Source: Seonamhaeicola sp. ML3 (GTDB lineage: Bacteria > Bacteroidota > Bacteroidia > Flavobacteriales > Flavobacteriaceae). From it: DNA of 64,000 nt. Position numbers and translations under genes: made by a program. The notes under the pieces were generated by a model. The model ran no database searches and was not told the DNA's origin. It saw only the letters and a program-made list of their open reading frames with translations. The stretch lies in assembly GCF_023273855.1 (NCBI RefSeq), contig NZ_CP096884.1:248001-312000 (forward strand), in the 5' to 3' direction. Of this stretch, positions 44,364 to 53,639 are shown piece by piece; the stretch's first letter is position 1; the number at the start of each line of letters is the position of its first letter.

Positions 44364-44797
44364 ACGTTAAAAACTGTCTAGATAATTCGTAAATATATTA
44401 AAGTTTGTATCAGACCTCAAGGAATAGTTACATTTTGTTAACTATTGAAAATGAAATTCAACATGATATTTGCACAATTCAGTTTACATGTTGAAAAACA
44501 GAGGACAGACTCCGAAACACTTCTAAATTTAATCAACCAACAACAACCTTAGGTTTGCCTAAAAAGGTTCATCAAAAATGGGTTTTATTAAAAAACAAAA
44601 CCCATCCTTAAAACAAAAGATTAAGGATGGGAAAAAAATTGCTATGAAAAAGAAAAATTACCACTAACGTTAATTAGTGATACTTCAAATATAATTCTTT
44701 TTTCAATACTTTTAACATTTATGCCCGATAACTTACATTTTAAATTGTTGAATGGTTTTTGTAAGACGGGTTGATATTTACGTAAACCCCGATGTAA
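44364..44797. other. Intergenic stretch between dnaJ and the ABC operon
   Basis: About 430 bases without a credible gene. It holds the dnaJ terminator hairpin at 44601-44631 and must contain the promoter of the ABC operon in its left part (near 44370-44450), although no good -7/-33 pair was seen there. The rest is AT-rich with only short, weak inverted repeats (for example CACTAA and TTAGTG near 44662-44679). Confidence 0.5.
44591..44631 (-). terminator. Terminator after dnaJ
   Basis: An 11-bp perfect stem (44601-44611 with 44621-44631) with a 9-base loop. The A-rich stretch 44591-44600 gives a U tract on the minus strand. It lies about 170 bases after the dnaJ stop. Confidence 0.75.
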
Positions 44798-45910
44798 TCA
44801 GGAAAACATATCTTTTACTTTCTCAAAAAAAGATTTATCAGAACTTTCTGGTTTTGGCTCAAAATGTTCGTCTTCTCGCATACTTTCAAAAAATGCTTTC
44901 TGCTGTTTATTTAAGGTTTTTGGTGTCCAGACATTTACATGTACCAGTAAATCGCCCTTACCATATCCATTAATACTAGGAATACCTTTTCCGCGTAAGC
45001 GTAATATTTTACCAGACTGCACTCCTGCTTCTACTTTAATACGCACTTTACCAGTTACGGTATCTATTTCTTTAGAGGTACCCAATACCGCATCAGGATA
45101 ACTCACATACAAATCGTAATGCAAATTATCACCCTCACGCTGCAATTTATCGTGTATTTCCTCTTCTATAACAACCAATATATCTCCGGCTATACCATTT
45201 CCTGGAGCCTCGTTTCCTTTTCCAGAAACTTTAAGCTGCATACCTTCTACAACACCTGCAGGAATCTTAATGGATACCGTTTCTTCAGCTACCTTTAAAC
45301 CTTGTGCATCTGCATCGGCAGGTTTTTTATCTATTACTTCTCCGGCTCCACCACAAACGTTACAAGGCGAAGAGGTTTGCATTCTTCCTAAAATGGTATT
45401 GGCAATACGTGTTACCTGACCTGTACCGTTACAAGTAGAACAAGTTTTATAAGTAGTACCTGGCGCCTTAATTTTGCGCTTTACTTTTATCTTCTTCTCA
45501 ACACCATTAGCGATTTCCTCAAGGGTAAGCTTAACGCGAATACGAAGGTTACTTCCTTTTGCTCTACGTTGGCCGCCTCCGCCACCAAAACCAGAGAATC
45601 CACCAAAGCCACCACCAAAGATATCACCAAACTGACTGAATATATCGTCCATATTCATGCCACCGCCGCCAAATCCGCCACCATTCTCAAACGCTTGGTG
45701 ACCAAACTGGTCGTAACGGGCTTTTTTATCGGCATCACTTAATACCTCGTAAGCTTCGGCAGCTTCTTTAAATTTTGCTTCGGCGTCTTTGTCATCCGGG
45801 TTTTTATCGGGATGAAACTCTATCGCTTTTTTACGATAGGCCTTTTTTATTTCTGAAGCGCTGGCTCCTTTACTTACCCCTAAAACTTCGTAATAATCTC
45901 TTTTTGCCAT
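44798..45910 (-). CDS. dnaJ: Chaperone protein DnaJ (with reduced zinc-binding region)
   Basis: A 370-residue DnaJ co-chaperone. The ATG at 45910 ([12 protein letters not shown]) is the family start; another ATG lies two codons upstream. The J domain has the DnaK-activating HPD motif (EFHPDKNPD), then a Gly/Phe-rich linker (GGGFGGGG and more). The central region shows only two Cys repeats, CSTCNGTG and CNVCGGAG, instead of the classical four, so only one zinc site can form. The C-terminal client-binding domains ([30 protein letters not shown]) are complete. grpE lies upstream in the same direction with a 50-base gap. Confidence 0.96.
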   Translation of the reverse strand: MAKRDYYEVLGVSKGASASEIKKAYRKKAIEFHPDKNPDDKDAEAKFKEAAEAYEVLSDADKKARYDQFGHQAFENGGGFGGGGMNMDDIFSQFGDIFGGGFGGFSGFGGGGGQRRAKGSNLRIRVKLTLEEIANGVEKKIKVKRKIKAPGTTYKTCSTCNGTGQVTRIANTILGRMQTSSPCNVCGGAGEVIDKKPADADAQGLKVAEETVSIKIPAGVVEGMQLKVSGKGNEAPGNGIAGDILVVIEEEIHDKLQREGDNLHYDLYVSYPDAVLGTSKEIDTVTGKVRIKVEAGVQSGKILRLRGKGIPSINGYGKGDLLVHVNVWTPKTLNKQQKAFFESMREDEHFEPKPESSDKSFFEKVKDMFS

Positions 45911-45919
45911 TCCCATCCC

Positions 45920-45940
45920 GCCCCTAAGAATATGAGGGGC
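45920..45940. other. GC-rich hairpin between grpE and dnaJ
   Basis: GCCCCT (45920-45925) pairs with AGGGGC (45935-45940), followed on the plus strand by seven T. It looks like a small terminator for plus-strand (antisense) transcripts, but for the grpE-dnaJ mRNA it is a hairpin about 10 bases before the dnaJ start, which could affect translation. Confidence 0.55.
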
Positions 45941-45960
45941 TTTTTTTAATTAATACTATT

Positions 45961-46521
45961 TTACTGTCCTATAACCACTTTAGGAAACCTTATCACTTTC
46001 TCTCCCAACTTATAACCCTTTTCAATGACATCGATTATCTTTCCTTTTAGGTCTTCGGTTGGTGCTGGTATTTGTGTAACCGCTTCGTGGTCGTCTGCAT
46101 TAAACACATCGCCTTTTTCAACTTTAATAGCAGTTAATCCCTTTTGCTCTAAAGTAGATAACATTTTTTGATAAATAAGTACTACACCTTTACGGAGTTC
46201 TTCTGCTTCTTTATCTTCTTCAATGTGTGTTAAAGCACGTTCAAAATCATCAATAATTGGTAACAAAGCTACCATAACTTCTTCATTAGCAGTTTTAAAC
46301 AAATCTAAACGCTCTTTTGAAGTTCTCTTTTTATAATTTTCAAACTCTGCAAAAAGACGTAAAAACTTCTCCTTTTCCTGCTTCACTTCTTCTTGAAGTT
46401 TTTCTTCTACGGTTTGTTCTTCTACTGAAGCCTCTTTTTGCTCTTCAATCTCAACAGTTTCGGTTTGCGTTGCATCAATTTGATCTTGTTCTATATCTGC
46501 GTTCTTTTCTTTTTTACTCAT
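45961..46521 (-). CDS. grpE: Nucleotide exchange factor GrpE
   Basis: A 186-residue GrpE, which releases ADP from DnaK. The N-terminal 45 residues are very acidic (Glu/Gln/Asp rich) and probably disordered. Residues about 45-100 form the long dimerising coiled coil (EKEKFLRLFAEFENYKKRTS). The C-terminal beta domain ends with GYKLGEKVIRFPKVVIGQ, close to the family signature. It is co-directional with dnaJ, and a good promoter lies 39 bases upstream. Confidence 0.97.
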   Translation of the reverse strand: MSKKEKNADIEQDQIDATQTETVEIEEQKEASVEEQTVEEKLQEEVKQEKEKFLRLFAEFENYKKRTSKERLDLFKTANEEVMVALLPIIDDFERALTHIEEDKEAEELRKGVVLIYQKMLSTLEQKGLTAIKVEKGDVFNADDHEAVTQIPAPTEDLKGKIIDVIEKGYKLGEKVIRFPKVVIGQ

Positions 46522-46559
46522 CGCTAAATTTAATTTAAGCTTTTCTTGAAATTAGTTGG

Positions 46560-46592
46560 CAAAAGTACTGCCATTATTATAAAAATGTCAAA
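46560..46592 (-). promoter_or_regulatory. Predicted grpE-dnaJ promoter
   Basis: On the minus strand TTTG (46592-46589), then 21 bases, then TACTTTTG (46567-46560). Both Bacteroidota elements match their consensus. The ATG is at 46521, so the leader is about 30 bases. No CIRCE-type heat-shock operator was seen. Confidence 0.65.
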
Positions 46593-46715
46593 ATGTCATC
46601 AATTATTTTTTAATTTTTTTTGTTATTCCAAATGGTTAACTTTACGTAATAACACTAGTTTGCATCTGTAAAGGTGTATCATCTAAACTGAAATTAAATT
46701 AATAACCAAAAAAAA

Positions 46716-47378
46716 ATGAGAATTATGAAAAAACATCGCTTTTCAATTTGTGCTCTAGTAGTTTTAGCACTTCTTGTCTTTAACTGTAAAGACAAAGCCA
46801 AAGAAGCCGAAACTAAAGAAGCTGAAGCAACTGCCACTACAGAAGTTACTTCTGAAAAATTTACGGTTAATATTTACGAATCTTCTATTGCTTGGCAAGG
46901 CTTCAAGCCTACAGGAAAACACAACGGAACTATTAATATTGCAAACGGGGCTTTTGATGTTTCTGATGGAAAAATTACAAGTGGAACTTTTTCTATTGAT
47001 ATGAACACCATTGTAAACTTAGACTTGCCAGCAGACTCTAAAGGCAATGCCAAATTGGTAGGACACTTAAAGAGTCCTGATTTCTTTGATGTTGAAAAAT
47101 TCCCAACTGCTACTTTCGAAATCACAGGTGTAGAAGATAGTGAAGGAAAAACGATGCTTTCTGGAAATCTAACTCTTAAGGAAAAAACCAATAATATCAC
47201 ATTTCCAGTAAGTGTTAGTACAGAAGGAAATACCTTAACACTAACAAGTGACACTTTTACGATAGACCGTTCTAAATGGGATGTTAAACACGGCTCCAAA
47301 TCGTTTTTTGATAACCTTGGAGATAAGTTTATCAATGATGATATTGAATTAACCGTGTCTGTTAAAGCATCCAAATAG
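46716..47378 (+). CDS. YceI family lipoprotein
   Basis: A 220-residue YceI-like protein, a lipocalin-like barrel that binds isoprenoid or other lipid chains in the periplasm. The signal (ICALVVLALLVFNC) makes it a predicted lipoprotein; an alternative ATG lies three codons in (46725). After an Ala/Glu-rich linker the domain has SSIAWQGFKPTGKHNGTI, FDVSDGKITSGTFSIDMNTI, SPDFFDVEKFPTATFEITG and DRSKWDVKHGSKSFFDNLGD, all standard. A hairpin terminator follows 28 bases after the stop. Confidence 0.95.
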   Translation: MRIMKKHRFSICALVVLALLVFNCKDKAKEAETKEAEATATTEVTSEKFTVNIYESSIAWQGFKPTGKHNGTINIANGAFDVSDGKITSGTFSIDMNTIVNLDLPADSKGNAKLVGHLKSPDFFDVEKFPTATFEITGVEDSEGKTMLSGNLTLKEKTNNITFPVSVSTEGNTLTLTSDTFTIDRSKWDVKHGSKSFFDNLGDKFINDDIELTVSVKASK

Positions 47379-47405
47379 TATTAACGCAAATAATATAAGG
47401 CTTAT

Positions 47406-47436
47406 AAACCACTTTATCTTGCATAAAGTGGTTTTT
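47406..47436 (+). terminator. Terminator after the YceI gene
   Basis: A perfect 12-bp stem (47406-47417 with 47423-47434), a 5-base loop, and a short T run of 5 spanning its end. Confidence 0.8.
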
Positions 47437-47453
47437 AATTATAAATTCCAACT

Positions 47454-48359
47454 ATGAAACGACTCCTTTTTATTTTATCCCTATCCTTACTTTTCAACTC
47501 ATGCAAATCTGATAACGAGCCTGTTAACCCCAATCAAGAAACATGGATTAATTTGTTTAATGGAAAAGACTTAAGCGGTTGGGATATTAAAATTTCTGGT
47601 CACGAATTAAACGACAATTATAAGGAAACTTTTATTGTTCAGGATAGTATGATTCGTGTAAACTACGATAACTACGACACTTTCGATGACAAGTTTGGGC
47701 ACCTATATTACAAAACGCCTTATTCTTATTACAAAATCAGTTTCGACTACCGTTTTATTGGAGAACAAACTCCCGGAGGCGCGCATTGGAACGTAAGAAA
47801 CAGTGGTATTATGTTACATTCCCAGTCTGCAGAAAGTGTAGAAATTGGGCAAACGTTTCCCATATCTGTAGAATTACAACTTCTTGGTGGACTCAATGAT
47901 GGTAAACGACAAACTGCCAACGTTTGTACACCCGGCACAGCAGTAATGTTTAAAGACACCATCAATTTTGAGCATTGTATACGATCAAACTCCAAAACCT
48001 TTAATGGTGATCAGTGGGTGCATGTAGATGCCACTATAATGGGCGGCGAACACATGGAGTTTTTAGTTAATGGCACCTCTGTTTTAAAATTCGACAAACC
48101 TCAAATTAATGGTGGCTTCTCTTTTGAATGGGAAAAAGGTAAAGATTGGGATCGAAATAAAATTATTAGAGACAAACAAAGTTGGATCGCCAAAAAGGGT
48201 ACTATTTTAACCGAAGGCTATATAGCACTACAAGCCGAAAGCAGCCCTATAGATTTTAAAAACATAAAACTGTTAGACCTCTGTGGTTGCATGGACCCGA
48301 AAGCCAAAAATTACAAATCTTATTATGTAAAGGATGAGCCAGAGAGCTGCAAATACTAG
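47454..48359 (+). CDS. DUF1080 domain (3-keto-disaccharide hydrolase-like) lipoprotein
   Basis: A 301-residue predicted lipoprotein (lipobox LLFNSC, Cys17). The DUF1080 domain, a concanavalin-like beta sandwich, opens with WINLFNGKDLSGWDIKISG and continues with SFDYRFIGEQ, NSGIMLHSQ and SVELQLLGG; near the end is GYIALQAESSPIDFKNIKL. DUF1080 members act on 3-keto-disaccharides or related sugars. The C-terminus ends in a short Cys-containing tail (CGCMDPKAKNYKSYY) that resembles the small 'GCMDPxAxNY' motif found on many flavobacterial surface proteins. Convergent with the TPR gene. Confidence 0.88.
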   Translation: MKRLLFILSLSLLFNSCKSDNEPVNPNQETWINLFNGKDLSGWDIKISGHELNDNYKETFIVQDSMIRVNYDNYDTFDDKFGHLYYKTPYSYYKISFDYRFIGEQTPGGAHWNVRNSGIMLHSQSAESVEIGQTFPISVELQLLGGLNDGKRQTANVCTPGTAVMFKDTINFEHCIRSNSKTFNGDQWVHVDATIMGGEHMEFLVNGTSVLKFDKPQINGGFSFEWEKGKDWDRNKIIRDKQSWIAKKGTILTEGYIALQAESSPIDFKNIKLLDLCGCMDPKAKNYKSYYVKDEPESCKY

Positions 48360-48389
48360 ATTATTTTCAGTTAAGTAAAAATCTAAACC

Positions 48390-49112
48390 TTATAGAGTCT
48401 CAATCATTTTTTCTACTTCTACAATCGTCTGTCTGTAAAGGCGCTTGTTGGTTTTGGTCATATGTTGTGCTTCTGAAGCAATAGACTCCAAAACCGCTTT
48501 GGCCTTTTCCGTTTTATTTTGCGATAACAAGAATTTAGCATAAACCAAACGTTCGTCGTAAAATGAAAAACGGACATCTATACTTTTTAAATTCGCCTCG
48601 GCCTCTTCCAGCTTTCCTTCTTTCTCTAAAGCCAAACCATAAATAAACTGGGTTCTAGACTTTAGAAACTCCTTGTGCGCCCTAATAGGTTCCACGTATT
48701 GTATAACACCTTTATAATCTTCTATGTTATAAAAGGCCTCAACCATGTTCTTAATCACATAAAAGTCGTTTTGAAAATTACCCTCTAACGCTTCTTTATA
48801 ATGATTAATGGCATTTTGATTATCCCCTAGTTCTAAATAAGCATCGGCTAGATTAACACGATTTTGATAGGTATCTGAAAATTCCAATTGTTTCTCTAAA
48901 TCATTAATCTTCTTGGTGGGGTTGATAATATGTGTTAGCTCACTGGTAATTTTTTCAGCATCGCGTTTATTATATACCTGAGTTACCAAGTATATAAGAC
49001 AACCTATAGCGGGCAGAAACAAGATCAGAAATATCCAGTAATACTGATTTCTGTATTTAATAACATGATAAATACAGAAACCTTGTAAAGCAATAATTAA
49101 ATAGTATAGCAT
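48390..49112 (-). CDS. TPR protein with PLDc_N-like membrane N-terminus
   Basis: A 240-residue protein. Two N-terminal hydrophobic helices (LIIALQGFCIYHVIKY and YYWIFLILFLPAIGCLIYLV) resemble the cardiolipin-synthase N-terminal (PLDc_N) helices. About 150 residues of TPR-like repeats follow: 'RVNLADAYLELGDNQNAINH', 'VIKNMVEAFYNIEDYKGVIQ' and 'FIYGLALEKEGKLEEAEAN'. It is probably anchored in the inner membrane with the repeats in the cytoplasm. No partner is visible; the neighbours are unrelated. Confidence 0.75.
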   Translation of the reverse strand: MLYYLIIALQGFCIYHVIKYRNQYYWIFLILFLPAIGCLIYLVTQVYNKRDAEKITSELTHIINPTKKINDLEKQLEFSDTYQNRVNLADAYLELGDNQNAINHYKEALEGNFQNDFYVIKNMVEAFYNIEDYKGVIQYVEPIRAHKEFLKSRTQFIYGLALEKEGKLEEAEANLKSIDVRFSFYDERLVYAKFLLSQNKTEKAKAVLESIASEAQHMTKTNKRLYRQTIVEVEKMIETL

Positions 49113-49147
49113 ATATGTTTTCTGAAAAACTCAGCCTTTAACATGTA

Positions 49148-49170
49148 CTTCGACTGCGCTCAGCACGACA
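49148..49170. repeat. Possible REP-like interspersed element
   Basis: A short GC-rich sequence (CTTCGACTGCGCTCAGCACG and three bases more) in otherwise AT-rich DNA. I recall near-identical 'TTCGACTGCGCTCAG' motifs in many flavobacterial intergenic regions. Only one copy is visible in this window, so the call is from recollection. Confidence 0.4.
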
Positions 49171-49187
49171 TTAAGAATGACGGTTAA

Positions 49188-49946
49188 TTAGCGTATAAAT
49201 ACCAGTTCGGTATCAGAGGACATATCTTCACTAAAACCATAGCCTTCGTAATTAAAACCTTTAATATCATCTATGGTATTGGCGTTAGTGTCTACAATAT
49301 ATCGTGCCATCATACCTCTTGCCGCCTTTGCAAAAAACGAAATCATTTTATATTCACCATTTTTAAAATCTTTAAAATTAGCGGTAATCACCGGCACTTT
49401 TAAAGCCTTTTTATCAATAGCCTTAAAGTATTCGTTACTGGCGAGGTTTAGAAAAAGTTCATCATCTTCCAGCTCATCGTTTAAGGCATCGGTCACTGTT
49501 TTTTTCCAAAACTCGTAGAGATTCTTTTTTACACCAACGGGAAACTTCGTGCCCATTTCCAAACGGTAAGGCTGTATTAAATCTGTTGGTTTTAAAACCC
49601 CGTACAAACCCGAAAGGATACGCACAGTTTGTTGTAATTTATCCAGTTTATCCTGCGGAATGGTGTAGGCATCCAAACCTCTATATACATCACCACTAAA
49701 AGCATAAACCGCTGGTCTTGCATTATCGCTTGTAAAAGGTAAACTCCATGTCTGATTACGTTCATAATTTAATTGCCCTAAAGCATCCGAAATACTCATG
49801 AGCTTTGATAAACTCTTAGCAGATTTCTTTTTAAGCAATTTATTTAAACGCTCCGATTGTTTTAAAAACAAAGGTTCTGTATGTAATGTGGTAGGTAGTT
49901 CACTTTCAAAATCGAGTGACTTGGCGGGTGATAGTACTAGTTTCAT
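49188..49946 (-). CDS. yaaA: Peroxide stress protein YaaA
   Basis: A 252-residue YaaA/DUF328 protein, which lowers free iron and protects DNA during peroxide stress. The ATG at 49946 ([14 protein letters not shown]) is the family start; the frame extends 17 codons upstream without family sequence. Other landmarks are [48 protein letters not shown] and [15 protein letters not shown]. Length and motifs are normal. It stands alone between the REP-like element and a divergent membrane-protein gene. Confidence 0.95.
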   Translation of the reverse strand: MKLVLSPAKSLDFESELPTTLHTEPLFLKQSERLNKLLKKKSAKSLSKLMSISDALGQLNYERNQTWSLPFTSDNARPAVYAFSGDVYRGLDAYTIPQDKLDKLQQTVRILSGLYGVLKPTDLIQPYRLEMGTKFPVGVKKNLYEFWKKTVTDALNDELEDDELFLNLASNEYFKAIDKKALKVPVITANFKDFKNGEYKMISFFAKAARGMMARYIVDTNANTIDDIKGFNYEGYGFSEDMSSDTELVFIR

Positions 49947-50227
49947 ATATTGATTTTCTTTTACATATCCGTTAAAACGAAAACATAAATTTTTCAATCA
50001 AAGTTACGATTACTTAACAACTTTTGAAAACAAGAATTAACCGCTTTATTTTGTAGATATTTTCACCTAAATTTGCAAAAAAAATTAATCTTTCTCTCAA
50101 GATGCAAACTTAAAATATTCAATTAAACAATTAAAAAATTCAGACGAAATCATCACATAGTGATAGAATCAATTCAAATAAAACTTCTGCATATTTATAT
50201 TTAATAGTTTTAATTTAAAATCCCTCA

Positions 50228-50821
50228 ATGAAAAAAATTGCTAAAAAAATATTCTACCCCTCTCTTAAAATATTATTAGGTATTGGTATCCTACTTTTTA
50301 CTCTTAATGCTTTTACAAGCCCTTATTTCAGATTTGGTTATCTAATTTTCAATGTATTGTTCCTAGTATTGGTTTTATCGTTTATCGTTTTATTCGTTTC
50401 TTATATAAGGGATTTTGGATTTTCAAAAGGGTTTAGAAAATCCAGCTTAAAAGCAGTGTGTCTAATAGGTGGGCTTTTCCTTTTTGGGAATTTAAAGACT
50501 ACGGCTATTAAAAACAAAAACAATATTAGACTTTGCCTTGTTAATGATACTGCTTACGATATTTCAGAATTCACCATATCTTACCCCTATGGCGCTACAA
50601 AATTCACCAATACTCTAGCAGCTAATGATAGCGAAACATTAACCATTCAACCAAGTGTGCCAGAAGATAAAAACTCCATAATAACCAAACTTAAGTACTT
50701 CAGTAATAACAAATGGAGCAACAATCATGTTTCTATTGAAATTAAGAATAATGATATTATCGATAAAGGTTGGGAAATTGTAATTAAAGAATCCAATACC
50801 GTTGATTTAATACGACTGTAA
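50228..50821 (+). CDS. Membrane protein of unknown function (197 aa)
   Basis: Two or three hydrophobic helices lie in the first 90 residues (ILLGIGILLFTLNAF, LIFNVLFLVLVLSFIVLFVS and AVCLIGGLFLFGNL). A roughly 100-residue soluble C-terminal domain follows, with IRLCLVNDTAYDISEFTISY and several more beta strands (Ig-like or C2-like). I do not recognise a family. The 280 bases upstream are AT-rich and contain no other gene. It is convergent with rluD. Confidence 0.6.
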   Translation: MKKIAKKIFYPSLKILLGIGILLFTLNAFTSPYFRFGYLIFNVLFLVLVLSFIVLFVSYIRDFGFSKGFRKSSLKAVCLIGGLFLFGNLKTTAIKNKNNIRLCLVNDTAYDISEFTISYPYGATKFTNTLAANDSETLTIQPSVPEDKNSIITKLKYFSNNKWSNNHVSIEIKNNDIIDKGWEIVIKESNTVDLIRL

Positions 50822-50835
50822 ACAACGTTTAAAAA

Positions 50836-51873
50836 CTAAAGTTTTTCTTGATGCTTAGAATACCCACGCCACTTTTCGATACACTGCACCATATCTTCTG
50901 GAATATCTGAGGTAAAACGCATAAACTTACCTGTTAAAGGATGTTCAAAACCCAAGGTTTTGGCGTGTAGTGCTTGGCGAGGCAATATTTTAAAACAGTT
51001 TTCTACAAACTGTTTGTATTTAGTAAACGTCGTGCCTTTTAAAATCTTTTCGCCACCGTAACGCTCATCGTTAAATAAGGTGTGCCCAATGTGTTTCATA
51101 TGTACACGAATTTGGTGTGTACGCCCTGTTTCCAATTTACAGGACACCAAGGTAACGTAGCCCAATCGCTCCAAAACTTTGTAATGCGTAACGGCCGGTT
51201 TACCCTTTTCGGCTTCATCGCCTAAAAAAACAGTGTTTTGTAATCGGTTTTTAGGGTGTCTACCAATATTGCCTTCAACGGTACCTTCATCGTCTTCAAT
51301 ATTGCCCCAAACCAAAGCTACATATTCGCGTTCGCTGGTTTTTGCAGCAAACTGAGCCGACAAATGATTCATGGCATTTTCGGTCTTGGCAACTACTAAA
51401 AGTCCGCTAGTATCTTTATCGATTCGATGCACTAAGCCTGGCCTGTCACTAGAATTATTAGGAAGGTTATCAAACCTGTGTATCAAAGCATTAATTAATG
51501 TCCCCGAATAGTTTCCATGCCCAGGGTGTACGACCATTCCTGCTGGTTTATTGACTACCAATAATTCATCATCTTCATAAACCACATCTAAAGGAATGTC
51601 TTCACCAATCAACAAACCTTCGTAAGTTGGATGCTTGAACATGACCTTAATTTCGTCATCTGGCTTAACCTTATAACTAGCTTTAACAGGAGTATCGTTA
51701 ACAAGAAGCCCGCCGTCTTTGGCAGCCGTTTGTATTTTACTGCGGTTCACGTTCTCGATAAAATTCATAAGGTATTTATCGATACGCAACGGCGCTTGCC
51801 CTTTACCTACCGTAAACGCATGGTGTTCGTAAAGATTATCTTCCGCAGGAAGTTGTGGCGTATAGTCGTCCAT
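50836..51873 (-). CDS. RluA/RluD family 23S rRNA pseudouridine synthase
   Basis: A 345-residue pseudouridine synthase. The ATG at 51873 (MDDYTPQLPAEDNLYEHHAF) is used; a TTG-started longer form would overlap the upstream gene. The N-terminal S4 RNA-binding domain starts at LRIDKYL. The catalytic Asp is in GLVHRIDKDTSGLLVVAKT, the other active-site strands are VVNKPAGMVVHPGHGN and LETGRTHQIRVHMKHIGH. The domain order and length match RluD, which modifies helix 69 of 23S rRNA. It follows the PASTA gene by 10 bases in the same direction. Confidence 0.9.
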   Translation of the reverse strand: MDDYTPQLPAEDNLYEHHAFTVGKGQAPLRIDKYLMNFIENVNRSKIQTAAKDGGLLVNDTPVKASYKVKPDDEIKVMFKHPTYEGLLIGEDIPLDVVYEDDELLVVNKPAGMVVHPGHGNYSGTLINALIHRFDNLPNNSSDRPGLVHRIDKDTSGLLVVAKTENAMNHLSAQFAAKTSEREYVALVWGNIEDDEGTVEGNIGRHPKNRLQNTVFLGDEAEKGKPAVTHYKVLERLGYVTLVSCKLETGRTHQIRVHMKHIGHTLFNDERYGGEKILKGTTFTKYKQFVENCFKILPRQALHAKTLGFEHPLTGKFMRFTSDIPEDMVQCIEKWRGYSKHQEKL

Positions 51874-51883
51874 TAAATTGATC

Positions 51884-52444
51884 TTAATTTCTTGGACGTT
51901 TTCCGTTACCAAGTACCAAATCGATTACCGATGTTTTAGAGAGCTTATCACCACGTTGTAGCAATTTTCCTTTATGGTACATTTTTAGGACCAAATCTTT
52001 ACCTATGTTATCTTCATAAGTAATCTTACCCACCCTAAACTCTAAGGCTTCTAAATTTGGTTTGGCCTGTCTAAAGGTGCGTTCCCTTAAATCTGGCACT
52101 TCTATTTTTCTGTATCCTGAAGGGTTTAACGTTAAGTAGATTTTTCTATTTTCTTTTACTTGAGCACCCGCTGCAGGATCTTGCTCAATGACCGAAAACT
52201 TAGGATAATCAGGATTAAAATTGGCCGAATCCTGAATTTGCATCACCAAATTATTATCATCTAATTCCATTTGGACGACACTAATCGATTTTCCTTTTAA
52301 ATCTGGAACGGTTTCGAAATCGCCATGATTGGTGTATCCTTTTAACCACCATAACATTAAAAAGCATAAAACTACCACTGCCACAATAGCTAGGGCGACT
52401 TGTTTAAAAAACGTTTTACTGATTAGGAATTTTACAAAGCTCAT
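51884..52444 (-). CDS. PASTA domain protein
   Basis: A 186-residue single-pass inner-membrane protein. The ATG at 52444 (MSFVKFLISKTFF) is chosen over one 11 codons earlier. After a short cytoplasmic tail and one helix (VALAIVAVVVLCFLMLWW) come two PASTA domains: VPDLKGKSISVVQMELDDNN with IEQDPAAGAQVKENRKIYL, and VPDLRERTFRQAKPNLEALE with VIDLVLGNG. PASTA domains bind peptidoglycan fragments. There is no kinase domain, which is normal for the flavobacterial form. It lies upstream of rluD and divergent from ddl, a cell-wall gene. Confidence 0.92.
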   Translation of the reverse strand: MSFVKFLISKTFFKQVALAIVAVVVLCFLMLWWLKGYTNHGDFETVPDLKGKSISVVQMELDDNNLVMQIQDSANFNPDYPKFSVIEQDPAAGAQVKENRKIYLTLNPSGYRKIEVPDLRERTFRQAKPNLEALEFRVGKITYEDNIGKDLVLKMYHKGKLLQRGDKLSKTSVIDLVLGNGKRPRN

Positions 52445-52628
52445 AGGCGGGATTTTCGATTCACAAAAGTAAATCATTTTTTTTATTTAAAAACGCAGTG
52501 AAAACCAAATGAAAAATATATTAAAACGAACTCCTTTCTCCTTTACAATATATGTAATACTTTAGCTTATCTATAATACATACGGAATATTGTAGGTTTT
52601 AGATTAACCAGAAATTATTTCAAGGAAA

Positions 52629-53603
52629 ATGAAAAAAAATATAGCCATTATCATGGGCGGGTATTCTAGTGAGTACAAAATCTCATTAAAAAGCGGAAAT
52701 GTGGTTTACGAAACCCTAGATTATTCAAAATACAACTGCTACCGTATTCATATTTTTAAAGATAAATGGGTTTATGTTGATGATAATGATACCGAATATC
52801 CAGTAGATAAAAATAATTTTTCGGTTAAGGTTAATGATGAACATATTACTTTCGATTGTGTGTTCAACGCCATACATGGTTCACCCGGCGAAGATGGCTA
52901 TATGCAGGCTTATTTTGAACTCTTGGGCATTCCACACACAAGCTGCGCCATGTATCAAGCCTCGGTTACTTTCAATAAGCGAGATTGTTTAAGCATATTA
53001 AAACCATACGGCATAAAAACAGCTGAGTCGTTTTACCTCAATTTAGGTGACACTATTAATGAAAATGCTATAATTGAAAAAGTAGGCTTACCTTGTTTTG
53101 TAAAAGCCAATAAAGCCGGAAGTAGTTTTGGGGTGAGTAAAGTCCATAAAAAAGATGATCTTCAAAATGCTATTGATGTTTCCTTTAAAGAAGATGATGA
53201 AATCATCATTGAATCCTTCCTTGATGGTACCGAGGTATCGGTAGGTGTAATTAGCTATAAAGGAGAAACCAAAGTACTCCCAATTACTGAAATTGTTAGT
53301 GAAAATGATTTCTTTGATTATGAAGCCAAATATCTAGGAAAGTCTCAAGAAATAACTCCAGCCAGATTAACTCTTGAGGAAGAAGAAAAAGTGAAAACCA
53401 TTGCAAAGAAAGTTTACGAAACCCTGAAAATGACAGGATTCTCCAGAAGTGAATATATCTTTAAAGATGGAGAACCGCATTTATTGGAAGTGAATACCGT
53501 TCCCGGACTTACCAAAGAAAGTATCTTGCCACAACAAGCAGCAGAAGCGGGCATTTCTTTAGCAGACTTATTTGATAATGCTATTAAGGAAGCCCTCAGA
53601 TAA
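52629..53603 (+). CDS. ddl: D-alanine--D-alanine ligase
   Basis: A 324-residue ATP-grasp enzyme that joins two D-Ala for the peptidoglycan stem. The opening NIAIIMGGYSSEYKISLKSG carries the first D-Ala site (Glu/Ser). GSPGEDGYMQAYFELLGIPH and FVKANKAGSSFGVSKV are the next landmarks. The ATP/Mg part includes GTEVSVGVI and LLEVNTVPGLTKESILPQQA. Length and motifs are normal. It is divergent from the PASTA/rluD unit and followed by an inserted small gene and coaD. Confidence 0.96.
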   Translation: MKKNIAIIMGGYSSEYKISLKSGNVVYETLDYSKYNCYRIHIFKDKWVYVDDNDTEYPVDKNNFSVKVNDEHITFDCVFNAIHGSPGEDGYMQAYFELLGIPHTSCAMYQASVTFNKRDCLSILKPYGIKTAESFYLNLGDTINENAIIEKVGLPCFVKANKAGSSFGVSKVHKKDDLQNAIDVSFKEDDEIIIESFLDGTEVSVGVISYKGETKVLPITEIVSENDFFDYEAKYLGKSQEITPARLTLEEEEKVKTIAKKVYETLKMTGFSRSEYIFKDGEPHLLEVNTVPGLTKESILPQQAAEAGISLADLFDNAIKEALR

Positions 53604-53639
53604 ATAGAAACATGACTTTTTGAAACAGGAACCAGAGAC

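Noticed and set aside
46619-46644. Promoter-like TTTG and TAACTTTA upstream of the YceI gene
   Set aside because: The spacing is only 14 bases and the -7 element lacks the final G, so it does not fit the Bacteroidota consensus.
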